From the NCBI RefSeq assembly GCF_000275725.1, contig NZ_AJTS01000039.1:85821-149820 (forward strand): 64,000 nucleotides of DNA. The letters are read 5' to 3'. Made by a program: the position numbers and the translations under genes. Shown one piece after another: positions 27,541 to 36,280 of this stretch. Source of the stretch: Vreelandella stevensii S18214. Lineage in GTDB: Bacteria > Pseudomonadota > Gammaproteobacteria > Pseudomonadales > Halomonadaceae. The first letter of the stretch is position 1; every line of letters starts with the position of its first letter. The notes beneath the pieces are model-generated. The model worked only from the letters and a program-made list of their open reading frames with translations, ran no database searches and was not told where the DNA came from.

Positions 27541-28761
27541 ATGGCTCAGGCACCCCTTCAGGTCGTTTGGTTCAAACGCGATTTGCGCATTCACGATCAC
27601 GCACCGCTGGCCAACGCCGCAGCGGCAGGCCCGGTGCTGCCGCTGTTTGCCATCGAGCCCGACCAGTGGCAAGCGCCCGACAGCGCGCTGCGCCACTGGC
27701 AGTTTGCCGCCGATTCGCTAGTTGACCTGGCCCAGGCGCTCGACACCCTGGGCCTGCCGCTCTGCCTGTGGCAAGGCGATATGCTGGAGTGCCTGGCCGC
27801 CCTCAAAGCCCACTACGGCGAACTGGTGCTGCACTCCCACCAGGAGACCGGCAACGCCTGGAGCTTCGCGCGGGACCAGCGCGTTCAGGCCTGGTGCCAG
27901 GCCCACCAGGTGCCCTGGCAGGAAGCCCACCAGCAGGGCGTGATTCGCGGGCTGAGCAGCCGCACCGGGCATCAATCCCGCTGGGAAAGCCACTGGGAAA
28001 CGCTGATGGCCGCCCCCACCTGCCCTGCGCCACAAGCAGCGGTGGCCGCACCCGGTTGGGAAGCGTTTCACCACGTGGATGTAAAGCAACTGCCCTCGCT
28101 GACCCTGGGGTTCGATACCACGCCCTGCCCCCAACGCCAGCGCGGCGGGCGCAGTGAAGGCCGCGCGCTGTGGCTGAGCTTTATTACCCAGCGCGGGCGG
28201 CGCTATCGCGGCTCGCTTTCCAAACCGTTACTGGCCTGGGAGTTTGGTTCGCGGCTTTCCCCGCACCTGGCCTGGGGCACGCTCTCGATGCGTGAAGTGG
28301 TGCAATCCCTGCGCCGCCAGCGCCAAAAACACGCCGACGACACCGCCTGGGCCCGCTCGCTGCGCGCCTTTACCTCGCGGCTCTACTGGCACTGCCACTT
28401 CATTCAAAAGCTGGAAAGCGAACCCAGCATCGAGCAGCAAACCCTGCACCCGGCGCTGCGCAGCCTGCGGGAGCGCGACCCGGAACACCCGCACCTGATC
28501 GCCTGGAAGCACGGCCAAACCGGCGTGCCGCTGGTAGATGCCTGCATGCGCAGCCTGACCGCCACGGTCATCTGCGGGTCCGGCTTGCCATCGCGGTTGA
28601 GCAGTTCGAACGCGGCCATGGCGCCGAGTTGGCGGCCCTGGACGACGGCGGGGAAGCGCTCGGCCAGCATCTTACCAATCTGCTTGGCATGCACGATCTT
28701 ACAATACATCTATCAACTGCCTCACATAGGCTGTCTAAGTCAGCTTACCTACGAAGAGTAA
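27541..28761 (+). pseudogene. Cryptochrome/photolyase-family gene, truncated and fused to antisense gabT-like sequence
   Basis: The 406-codon frame is photolyase-like only up to about 28564: VVWFKRDLRIHDHAPL, the antenna domain, then the FAD-domain block LAWGTLSMREV and ending in CMRSLTAT. The following 65 residues (VICGSGLPSRL...) come from the reverse strand of a gabT-like fragment and then from AT-rich island DNA. Intact members reach about 470-520 residues, so the last FAD- and DNA-binding helices are gone. DNA repair activity is unlikely. Confidence 0.85.
28564..28690 (-). pseudogene. Antisense fragment of a gabT-like aminotransferase gene
   Basis: On the minus strand this encodes KIVHAKQIGKMLAERFPAVV and QGRQLGAMAAFELLNRDGK, close to residues of the intact gabT at 33512-34786. 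The first 80 or so bases are nearly identical to gabT at 33671-33755. It then lacks 21 bases and diverges. It is therefore a segment of a related gene, not an exact recent copy. Confidence 0.8.
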
Positions 28762-28767
28762 CGTAAA

Positions 28768-29487
28768 ATGCGTGAATACTTCAATATTGCAAAACCCACC
28801 TCTACTTCAAATGAAGCAGAGAACCCAGCTCTAACATCGAACATATCAACGGCTATTTTTGCAATAGCTCCCGTAAGTATGCTGTTCGGCTTTACTGCTT
28901 ACAAAGCAGACTGGAGCATTGTTGAAATTTTTCTCGTAAGTTTATTAGGCTTTTCTGGAAGCGGGCAGTTTGCAGCTCTACCTCTATCTGAGACTGGTGC
29001 CAATCTTTTAACTATTGCTTTCGTTACCACTATGATCAATAGCCGATATTTTGCAATTTCGCTTTCATGCTCAAAAAAATTACCAAAAAACAAGCTGCTT
29101 AAGATTTTTTCGTCCCATGCACTCGGCGACGAAGCGTACGCTATTGAGCAGGGACATAATCAAAGAGCCATGCTGATAATTCGCTTCACTATTTTCTTGT
29201 CCTGGATACTCTTTGGGGTAGCAGGCGGCATTATAGCTGGGCTGTTTCCCAACCTTTTACCTGATGACATCAATGCCAGTATCCCTGCGAGCTTGGTACT
29301 TCTTTTTCTGGCCATCTCGTATCTTCAAAACCGACCTTATACAAGTGGCTTGATAACTATTCCAAAGGCAACGTTAGGGTTTTTAATAAGCGGAATTTTC
29401 TACTACACCCTTGGTGGCATCTACTTTTGGATTCCCTCTATTATTCTATTATCCGCTCTCTTCTATTTAATGAAGAGAGAATATTGA
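28768..29487 (+). CDS. azlC: AzlC-type branched-chain amino acid exporter, large subunit
   Basis: 239 residues with many hydrophobic segments. AzlC family signals are LLGFSGSGQFAALPL and TTMINSRYFAISLSC. AzlC and AzlD together export branched-chain amino acids or analogues. The codons are AT-rich, unlike neighbours, pointing to horizontal gain. It begins six bases after the chimeric photolyase frame ends; azlD follows nine bases downstream. Confidence 0.85.
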   Translation: MREYFNIAKPTSTSNEAENPALTSNISTAIFAIAPVSMLFGFTAYKADWSIVEIFLVSLLGFSGSGQFAALPLSETGANLLTIAFVTTMINSRYFAISLSCSKKLPKNKLLKIFSSHALGDEAYAIEQGHNQRAMLIIRFTIFLSWILFGVAGGIIAGLFPNLLPDDINASIPASLVLLFLAISYLQNRPYTSGLITIPKATLGFLISGIFYYTLGGIYFWIPSIILLSALFYLMKREY

Positions 29488-29496
29488 GAAACAAGT

Positions 29497-29793
29497 ATGG
29501 CAGATAATTTTTTAGTGATTTTGGCTCTTCTACTTACAAGTGTCATGGTAAGAGTTATTCCCTCTTTGCTCACAATTAACTTCGGCGAAAAGGCCCAACA
29601 TCTGATTGAGGAGGTACTGCCTACTTCTATTTTTATTTGCTTCATCACTTATATCGTGATGCCAGAGATGGATAACGGGCTTAGCCTATCTATCTTTTCT
29701 TTTATTGCAGTATGCATATTGGCGGTTATATTAAAAAGCGGACTGATTCTAACGACTGTCGTCGCTACTACTCTATATTACGTGTTGAGCTGA
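29497..29793 (+). CDS. azlD: AzlD-type branched-chain amino acid exporter, small subunit
   Basis: 98 residues with three to four membrane segments and the AzlD-like opening (VRVIPSLLTINFGEKA). It partners AzlC, its immediate upstream neighbour. Same AT-rich composition. Confidence 0.82.
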   Translation: MADNFLVILALLLTSVMVRVIPSLLTINFGEKAQHLIEEVLPTSIFICFITYIVMPEMDNGLSLSIFSFIAVCILAVILKSGLILTTVVATTLYYVLS

Positions 29794-29926
29794 ATAGCCC
29801 GCAATACGAAAGCGTTTCAAGGACAGGCTATATAAACTCTCAAAGCTGGCTAACTAGCTTTACTTATTCATATATTCCGATGTATGATAACCTTGCATTC
29901 AGACAGAAGCCGACAACCTACCGCCT

Positions 29927-30712
29927 ATGCTAAATTCTTTTAATACACAAATAGAAAGATTTGAAGCCTTTTTTTCTGGCGTTGCCTTTGAGCCTCACCG
30001 GCACGACACTTATGCTGTAGGTAGAACCCTGGCAGGGGTTCATTGCTTCAATTACCGAGGTGAAAAAAGAACTAGCTTACCTGGCAATACTATTGTAATT
30101 CATCCTGATGAACTCCACGACGGTGAGGCTGGTACGGATGACGGCTTCCACTACCGCATCATGTATATTGAACCCTGTGCTCTTCAAGCGGTGCTTGGTG
30201 GCCGCACCTTACCCTACATAAAGGGAGGCGTTAGCACAGACCCTCGGCTTTATGCCGCCACAGAATTTCTTATGAATGACCTTCAAACTGCTCATGAGCA
30301 GTTTGAAGAGGAAGATATCGTCTTCGAACTAGCCAGTGTACTCTCTGCTGTTGCCGGTCACAAAAGAGGTAGGGTGGCATACGACTATAACGCTGCAGAA
30401 AAGGCTAGAGAATATATTCACTATTCGTTGGATTCTCAGATCACACTGGATGATTTAGCGTCAGTGAGTGGCCGTGAAAAGTGGAGTTTATCAAGAGATT
30501 TCAGGGCATTATATGGAACAAGCCCATACCGTTACTTAACCATGCGCCGTCTTTCGTTTGTAAAAAACTATTTGATCCAGGGTTATTCGTTGTCGTACGC
30601 CTCGGTTTCAGCTGGTTTCAATGACCAGAGCCATATGACAAACCACTTTAAGAAGGCCTTCGGTCTTACCCCTACTCAGTGGTTGTCTAGGTGTCGGGTC
30701 CCGTGTGATTGA
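29927..30712 (+). CDS. AraC-family regulator of the azlCD island; 3' end altered by IS insertion
   Basis: 261 residues. The N-terminal cupin-like sensor (FEPHRHDTYAVGRTLAG) is followed by two C-terminal HTHs (LDDLASVSGREKWSLSRDFR; SYASVSAGFNDQSHMTNHFK). It probably responds to an amino acid and controls azlCD. The last codons and stop come from the IS481-type end that starts at 30692. If the IS is removed using its TCTAGG duplication, the frame would read TPTQWLSRFKKT and stop. Only the extreme C-terminus is changed, so function may survive. Confidence 0.82.
   Translation: MLNSFNTQIERFEAFFSGVAFEPHRHDTYAVGRTLAGVHCFNYRGEKRTSLPGNTIVIHPDELHDGEAGTDDGFHYRIMYIEPCALQAVLGGRTLPYIKGGVSTDPRLYAATEFLMNDLQTAHEQFEEEDIVFELASVLSAVAGHKRGRVAYDYNAAEKAREYIHYSLDSQITLDDLASVSGREKWSLSRDFRALYGTSPYRYLTMRRLSFVKNYLIQGYSLSYASVSAGFNDQSHMTNHFKKAFGLTPTQWLSRCRVPCD
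30686..30691. repeat. Target duplication TCTAGG of the IS481-type element (left copy)
   Basis: TCTAGG precedes the terminal repeat TGTCGGGTCCCG. Its mate is the reverse complement CCTAGA at 31881-31886, beside the other end. It is inverted there because the intervening DNA has been flipped. Confidence 0.75.
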
Positions 30713-31238
30713 CCACCCGTTTGGTAAATAACTCAGGCCGCTTGGCCTGCCATTCCTTCATCGCCGTGATCGGCGATTGATGATGCAGCGCTTTCTGCGG
30801 TATGTGGTGATTGTACAGCCAGCAGTATCGCTTAAGCGTCTGCTCGAGGTCTTCGCCTGAGGTATAGCGCCGGGTCGCTAGCACGTCGCTGATACGGCCG
30901 TTGAAGCGCTCCACCATTCCATTCGTTTGCGGCCTTCCCGGCTTGATCAGGCGGTGCTCAATCCCGTGGGCCAGGCACTCCTGATCGAAGGGATGGCGCC
31001 CGCTGGGCTTGCGCTCACCTGCCCGCGTGAAGCGATCCGTAAACGACTTGCCGTTGTCGGTCAGCACCGTCTGAATCTTGAAGGGCACCTTTTTCTCCAC
31101 CTGATTCATAAACGCCCGAGCATCCTTCGCGGACTGGCTGCCTCGGACCTCCAGGTAGACCCAGCGTGTCGCACGGTCGATGGCAACGTACAAGTAGCGC
31201 TTCTGCTCCTCGTCGGGCATTTGAGGCAGGTGCTTAAT
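30692..31238 (-). mobile_element. IS481-type element, half carrying the transposase C-terminus
   Basis: The minus-strand frame, from about 31238 to a stop at 30687, encodes the last two-thirds of an IS481-type DDE transposase: IKHLPQMPDEEQKRYLYVAI, the second catalytic Asp in VLTDNGKSFTDRF and the Glu in TNGMVERFNGRISDVL. The first Asp is absent; it lies in the other half at 31978-32420. The terminal repeat TGTCGGGTCCCGTGTGAT is at 30692. Upstream of 31234 the DNA switches to an IS1182-type sequence at a TTAAT. Confidence 0.85.
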
Positions 31239-31737
31239 CCAGGCCTGCCATGACCATGGTATCGAACCGCTGTTGGCGATGAAGCGAGACGTCCATCACC
31301 TTCCGGTCTTTGAACGTTTCGCCGCGGATCCGCCTGCCCCGGAGAGCGAGGACCCCGTCGAACAGATGGCACACCGCTTGAAGACGCAGGCGGGCCGAGC
31401 GCTCTACGCATTGCGCAAACATACCGTGGAGCCGGTCTTCGGGATCATCAAACACGTGATGGGGTTCCGGCAGTTCTCGCTACGCGGACTGGATAAGGTC
31501 AGCGGCGAGTGGCGATTGGCCACCGATGGCGTGGAAGTATCAAGCGGATGCACCGGTTGACGGCGGGCTGAGGGCTCGCCGCGCCCAACCGGCCAGCAGG
31601 CAAGGCGTCAGAACCGCCTTGCAGAAGCTGAGGGGCAGGTTAAGAGCCACACAACAGCACCAACACCAACACCAACACAGGGGGGGGTGAAGAACCCACG
31701 CCTCAGCTCATCCATTAACCTCAAGTCCGACAGACTG
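31237..31737 (+). mobile_element. IS1182-type element, half carrying the transposase C-terminus
   Basis: The plus-strand frame starts IQACHDHGIEPLLAMKRDVH and continues with HRLKTQAGRALYALRKHTVE and PVFGIIKHVMGFRQFSLRGL, the C-terminal part of an IS1182-type transposase. The frame slips near its end (31520-31545), so the tail is also mutated. The terminal repeat CCGACAGACTG ends at 31737. A CACCAA hexamer is repeated at about 31650-31672. The matching N-terminal half is at 32417-33511 on the minus strand. Confidence 0.85.
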
Positions 31738-31741
31738 CTAG
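31738..31741. repeat. Target duplication CTAG of the IS1182-type element
   Basis: CTAG follows the terminal repeat here. The other copy, at 33512-33515, supplies the TAG stop codon of gabT. Confidence 0.6.
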
Positions 31742-31880
31742 TAGTTTTCTAATCGGCACTAAGCCCGCCCATCGTCAGGCAGCGTAAGCTGTTGGCGGTG
31801 GGCGGTTTTCTTCATAGGAAGACTTGAATGTTTTTGCGATGTCGGTGATTAGTAGCCACGGCCCTTTAGGTTTTCTTGAA
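31742..31880. other. Host DNA trapped between the two IS halves (inverted)
   Basis: No gene. In the inferred original orientation it joined the end of the AraC gene to the end of gabT. It carries the terminator listed at 31766. The rest shows no recognisable feature. Confidence 0.6.
31766..31809 (+). terminator. Displaced intrinsic terminator, probably that of the gab operon
   Basis: CGCCCA...CAGC-GTAA-GCTG...TGGGCG forms a long stem with a few G-U pairs, then GGTTTT. It now points along the plus strand. If the 31237-32418 inversion is undone it points the other way, downstream of gabT, where a gab terminator would be expected. Confidence 0.6.
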
Positions 31881-31886
31881 CCTAGA

Positions 31887-32420
31887 TGTAGGGTCCCGGA
31901 TGATCAAATCGCCTATAGGAGTTATCCTCTGCTAGCCGCCAGGGAGCTTCTTCAGCAATTCATCCGGGAACAGGTTCATGAACATCAAGCTGCATAAACA
32001 AGCGACGACGACACCGAAGATCCGTGCCGAGATCCAGGCAGCGCCTTCCAGCATCACGGATAGCGAACTGGCCCGGCAGTATGGTGTCGCTACTGCGACC
32101 ATCCGGCGATGGCGTTACCGCGACGATGTCCATGACCGACCGCATACCCGTCACAACCTCCTGGCCACGCTCACAGCTGAGCAGGAGGAGGTGCTGATCA
32201 CGGCTCGTGAGTTCCTGCGCCTCGGCTTGGATGACCTTCTCGTCGTGGCGCGTGAGTTCCTGAGCCAAGGCTTGTCGCGCTCTGCCTTGCATCGCATGCT
32301 CAAGCGGCGTGAAGTGCCGACGTTGGCAGAGCTGGCGCGGCAGGATGCCGTTGGCGACGAGAAGCCCCGGCACAAGCCCTTCAAGGACTATGAGCCGGGC
32401 TACGTGCATATCGACATTAA
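31887..32420 (+). mobile_element. IS481-type element, half carrying the transposase N-terminus
   Basis: It begins with the terminal repeat TGTAGGGTCCCGGATGAT. An ATG at 31978 opens a frame with an HTH region (SELARQYGVATATIRRWRYR) and reaches PGYVHIDI, which holds the first catalytic Asp. It then runs into IS1182-type DNA at ATTAA and stops (NCWH). Joined at ATTAA to the half at 30692-31238 it would restore one transposase of about 330 residues. Confidence 0.85.
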
Positions 32421-33511
32421 TTGCTGGCACTGAAGTAGCCGGTATCACCCAGCAGGTGGTCAGGTTTTCCCAGCGTTTCCGGGTAACCTTGCCAGGCCGT
32501 CAGTAGCGGCATGACTTGCTGCTTGTCATTGGTCGCCTGCGTGACGTGGACATGGGTCACCAGCAGACTCTCGGTATCAACCGCGGCTTGGGCGTTGTAG
32601 CACTGATCAAACCCCTTGCCGGTGACCGGCATGATGCGCGACTGCGGGTCGGTGAAATTGATCTGATCCTTGTCACGCGGGCCACCAGTGGGCGGTTCGG
32701 GGTCACGCCCACGGGGCTTCTTGCCGGCCTTGCGCTGCGCCTCCCGCCGCGCCACCTTTTCCTGATAGGCGGCTTGCTCGGTGGCGTCCCGCTCCTCGGC
32801 GCGCGCCTCGATCTTGGCCTTCGCCTCAGCGATGGCCGCCAGGCGGGCTTCACGGCGGGCAATCTCGGCGGGGATATCCATGCCGTCGGCCGCGTCCTCC
32901 TTGTCCGCCGACTCGGCCCGCTCGGTCAGCGCTTTCACCTCTGCCCTGAACTGTGCCTCCAGCTTCTTGGCATGGCCATACGACAACGCCTTGTGCTTGC
33001 TGGCGTTGGCCTTGAGCTTGGTGCCGTCCAGGGCGATGGTGCCAAGCTTGAGCAGCTTCATCTCGCGGGCCAGCAGCAGCACCTGTACGAACAACTGTTC
33101 CAGTTCCGGCAGAAAGCGGCGGCGAAAGGTGGCCAGCGTGTCATGGTCGGGATGGGTATTGGCGGCCAGGTAGCGGAACGCCACCGAGTCATAGGTGGCA
33201 CGCTCGATCTTGCGGCTGGAGACCACCCCGGTGGCGTAGCCGTAGATCAGCAGGCTCAGTAGCACCGCCGGGTGATGTGCCTTGGAACCCCGCCCCATGT
33301 AACGCCGGGTCAACGTCGAGAGGTCCAGTTGTTCGACAACATCGACAACGAACCGCGCCAGGTGACCATCGGGCAACCACTCGTCTACCGAAGGCGGCAG
33401 CAGGTAATCGGTCTGGCGATCCACAGGGATGAAGCGGCTCATGGCGATCTTCTCAGCTCGGCGATGACGGTGGTCAGTATCTCACGGTGCAACGGAAAGA
33501 CCGACAGGCTG
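32417..33511 (-). mobile_element. IS1182-type element, half carrying the transposase N-terminus
   Basis: The minus-strand frame 33442-32417 (341 residues) has the IS1182 opening RFIPVDRQTDYLLPPSVDEW and the YLAANTHPDHDTLATFRRRF block. An Ala/Glu/Arg-rich middle follows, then GFDQCYNAQAAVD and LLGDTGYFSASN, where it stops at the breakpoint. The terminal repeat CCGACAGGCTG ends at 33511. It is inserted exactly at the 3' end of gabT. Confidence 0.88.
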
Positions 33512-34786
33512 CTAGCTCAGCGCTTCCAACGATTCCTCGATAATGCTTAACCCCTCCTCCAGCACCGCAGACGACACCGTCAGCGGCACCAGGATGCGGA
33601 TGCTGTTGCCGTAGAAACCACACGACAGCAGGATCAGGCCTTTCTCGCGGGCTTTGGCGCAGAGCGCGGCGGTCATCTGCGGGTCGGGCTTGCCATCGCG
33701 GTTGAGCAGTTCGAACGCGGCCATGGCGCCGAGTTGGCGGCCGTGGGCGACGGCGGGGAAGCGTTCTTCCCAGACCGCGAAGCGTTCAGCCAGCATGTTG
33801 CCCATCTGCTCGCTGCGGGCGAGGATGTTCTCTTCTTCGATGGCTTCGATCACCGCCAGGGCCGCCGCGCAGGAGAGCGGGTTGCCGCTGTAGGTGCCGC
33901 CCAGGGAGTTGGGGCCGGAGGCGTCCATCACCTTGGCGGTGCCGACCACCGCAGAGAGCGGCATGCCGTTGGCGAGGCTCTTGGCGGTGGTGAGGATGTC
34001 CGCTTCGATACCGCTGTGTTCCAGCGCAAACAGCTTGCCGGTACGGGCGAAGCCGGACTGCACTTCGTCGGCGATCAGCAGAATGCTGTGCTCGTCGCAC
34101 AGCGCGCGCAGGGCTTTCAGGTAGTCCGGTGAGGCGATGTAGAAACCGCCTTCGCCCTGGACCGGCTCGATCACGATGGCCGCCGTGCGGTGCGGGGCGA
34201 TATCGGTCTTGAACAGCGTGCGAATGGCGTTCAGCGAGGCTTCTTCGCTGATGCCGTGCAGCGGGTTGGGGAACGGGGCGCGGAACACGTCGCCCGGCAT
34301 GGGGCCGAAGTCGTTCTTGTAGGGCAGCACCTTGCCGGTCATCGCCAGGGTCATCATGGTGCGGCCGTGGAAGGCACCATCGAAGGTGATGATGCCGGTG
34401 CGGCCAGTGGCGGCGCGGGCGATCTTCACGGCGTTTTCCAGCGCTTCGGCGCCGGTGTTCACCAGCATGGCTTTGCGCTCGGGGCCGCGTACCGGCGTCA
34501 GTTCGCAGAGCTTTTGGCACAGCTGCACGTAGGGCGCGTAGGAGATCACCGCCGCGCTGGTGTGCATGACTTTCTTGAGCTGCGCTTCCACGGCGGCGAC
34601 GATTTTCGGGTGGCGATGGCCCAGGTTGAGCACACCGATGCCGCCCGCGAAGTCGATCCAGCGGTTGCCGTCGGCGTCCCACAGCTCGGCGTTTTCGGCG
34701 CGCTCGGCAAACTGGGTGGTGGGCGTGGCGGCACCGTTGGCCACGAAGCGGTTTTTCAGGTCGTTCAATTCTTGGTTAGTCATCAT
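33512..34786 (-). CDS. gabT: 4-Aminobutyrate aminotransferase
   Basis: 424 residues, class-III PLP enzyme that moves the amino group of GABA to 2-oxoglutarate, giving succinate semialdehyde. The PLP lysine is about residue 269 in LTTAKSLANGMPLSAV; LLIADEVQSGFARTGKLF holds the cofactor Asp. The length equals E. coli GabT (426) within two residues. The TAG stop falls in the CTAG target site of the IS1182-type element. gabD ends eight bases upstream. Confidence 0.94.
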   Translation of the reverse strand: MMTNQELNDLKNRFVANGAATPTTQFAERAENAELWDADGNRWIDFAGGIGVLNLGHRHPKIVAAVEAQLKKVMHTSAAVISYAPYVQLCQKLCELTPVRGPERKAMLVNTGAEALENAVKIARAATGRTGIITFDGAFHGRTMMTLAMTGKVLPYKNDFGPMPGDVFRAPFPNPLHGISEEASLNAIRTLFKTDIAPHRTAAIVIEPVQGEGGFYIASPDYLKALRALCDEHSILLIADEVQSGFARTGKLFALEHSGIEADILTTAKSLANGMPLSAVVGTAKVMDASGPNSLGGTYSGNPLSCAAALAVIEAIEEENILARSEQMGNMLAERFAVWEERFPAVAHGRQLGAMAAFELLNRDGKPDPQMTAALCAKAREKGLILLSCGFYGNSIRILVPLTVSSAVLEEGLSIIEESLEALS

Positions 34787-34794
34787 CGTTCTCT

Positions 34795-36246
34795 TTACAG
34801 GCCGCCTACGCAGACGTATTTCAGTTCGGTAAATTCATCGAGGCCGTGGTGGGAGCCTTCGCGGCCCAACCCGGACTCCTTCACGCCGCCAAAGGGCGCC
34901 AGCTCGGTGGAGATCAAGCCTTCGTTCACGCCCACCATGCCGTATTCAAGCGCTTCCATGGTGCGCCAGATGCGGCGGTAATCCGTGGCGTAGAAGTAGG
35001 CAGCCAGGCCAAACGGCGTGTCGTTGGCCATGGCGATGGCTTCTTCGTCCTGCTTGAAGCGGAACACCGGCGCGACTGGGCCGAAAGTCTCTTCATCGGC
35101 CACGGCCATTTGGGTGGTCACATCCGCCAATACCGTGGGGGTGAAGAAGCGCTCGCCCGCCGCGTGGGGCTGGCCGCCGCACAGCAGCCGCGCGCCTTTG
35201 TTCACTGCGTCATCGACGTGGCGCTGCACTTTATCCACCGCCGCCTGGTTGATCAGTGGGCCGATGATGCTGCCGTCGGCCAGGCCGTCGCCTACCTTCA
35301 GCGCGTTCACGCGCTCGGTGAGCTTGGCGACGAAGGCATCGTAAATGCCGTCCTGCACCAGGAAGCGGTTGGTGCATACGCAGGTTTGCCCGGCGTTGCG
35401 GAATTTGGAGGCGATGGCTCCGTTCACGGCGGCGTCCACGTCGGCGTCATCGAAGACGATGAACGGGGCGTTGCCGCCCAGCTCCATGGCGGTTTTCTTC
35501 ACCGTGCTGGCGCACTGGGCAAGTAAGTGCTTACCCACCGGGGTAGAGCCGGTAAACGACACTTTGCGCACCCGTGCATCGGTGGTGAGCACTTCGCCCA
35601 CGGCGGCGGGTCTGGAGGCCGTCACCACGTTGATGGTACCGGCGGGCAGGCCCGCTTCCAGCGCCAGGTAGGCGGCGGCCAGCGCGGTGAGCGGGGTGGC
35701 TTCGGCGGGTTTGATGACCACGGTGCAACCAGCGGCCAGGGCCGGGGCGCACTTGCGGGTAATCATCGCCAGCGGGAAGTTCCACGGGGTAATCGCGGCC
35801 ACCACGCCCACCGGCTCGCGCAGTACCAGCAGGCGCTTGTCGGCACCGTGGCTGGGCAGGGTTTCCCCGGCCATGCGCTTGGCTTCTTCAGCGAAGAACT
35901 CGATGAACGAGGCGCCGTAGGTCACTTCGCCTTTGGCTTCCGCCAGCGGCTTGCCCTGCTCCAGAGTCATCAGGCGAGCCAGGTCGTCGGCGTGCTCATT
36001 GACCAGCTCAAACCAGCGGCGCAGCAGGGCCGAGCGCTGTTTCACCGGGGTGGCGCGCCACGCGGCACCGGCTTCATAAGCGGCGGCCACGGCGTCGCGG
36101 GTATCGTCGGCGCTCAAGTCCGCTACATGGGCGATGGTCTCGCCGGTGGCGGGGTTGTCCACCGCAAAGGTCTGCTGGCCCTTGCGCCATTCACCGCCCA
36201 CCAGGGCCGGTACGGCATCGTGCAACCACTGTTCGATAAAGCTCAT
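34795..36246 (-). CDS. gabD: Succinate-semialdehyde dehydrogenase (NAD(P))
   Basis: 483 residues. ALDH signatures are present: ITPWNFPLAMITRKCAPALA, FTGSTPVG, MELGGNAPFIVFDDAD with the general-base Glu, and catalytic Cys289 in AGQTCVCTNR. It oxidises succinate semialdehyde to succinate for the TCA cycle. A GGAG site precedes the ATG. It is flanked by gabT and the permease in one operon. Confidence 0.95.
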   Translation of the reverse strand: MSFIEQWLHDAVPALVGGEWRKGQQTFAVDNPATGETIAHVADLSADDTRDAVAAAYEAGAAWRATPVKQRSALLRRWFELVNEHADDLARLMTLEQGKPLAEAKGEVTYGASFIEFFAEEAKRMAGETLPSHGADKRLLVLREPVGVVAAITPWNFPLAMITRKCAPALAAGCTVVIKPAEATPLTALAAAYLALEAGLPAGTINVVTASRPAAVGEVLTTDARVRKVSFTGSTPVGKHLLAQCASTVKKTAMELGGNAPFIVFDDADVDAAVNGAIASKFRNAGQTCVCTNRFLVQDGIYDAFVAKLTERVNALKVGDGLADGSIIGPLINQAAVDKVQRHVDDAVNKGARLLCGGQPHAAGERFFTPTVLADVTTQMAVADEETFGPVAPVFRFKQDEEAIAMANDTPFGLAAYFYATDYRRIWRTMEALEYGMVGVNEGLISTELAPFGGVKESGLGREGSHHGLDEFTELKYVCVGGL

Positions 36247-36280
36247 GGCGTGCTCCTACTATTAGGGTGTTGGAAGGGGT

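Noticed and set aside
28564-28690. Recent duplication of gabT as a functional second copy
   Set aside because: The fragment is about 125 bases, lacks 21 internal bases relative to gabT and has diverged; it cannot encode an enzyme.
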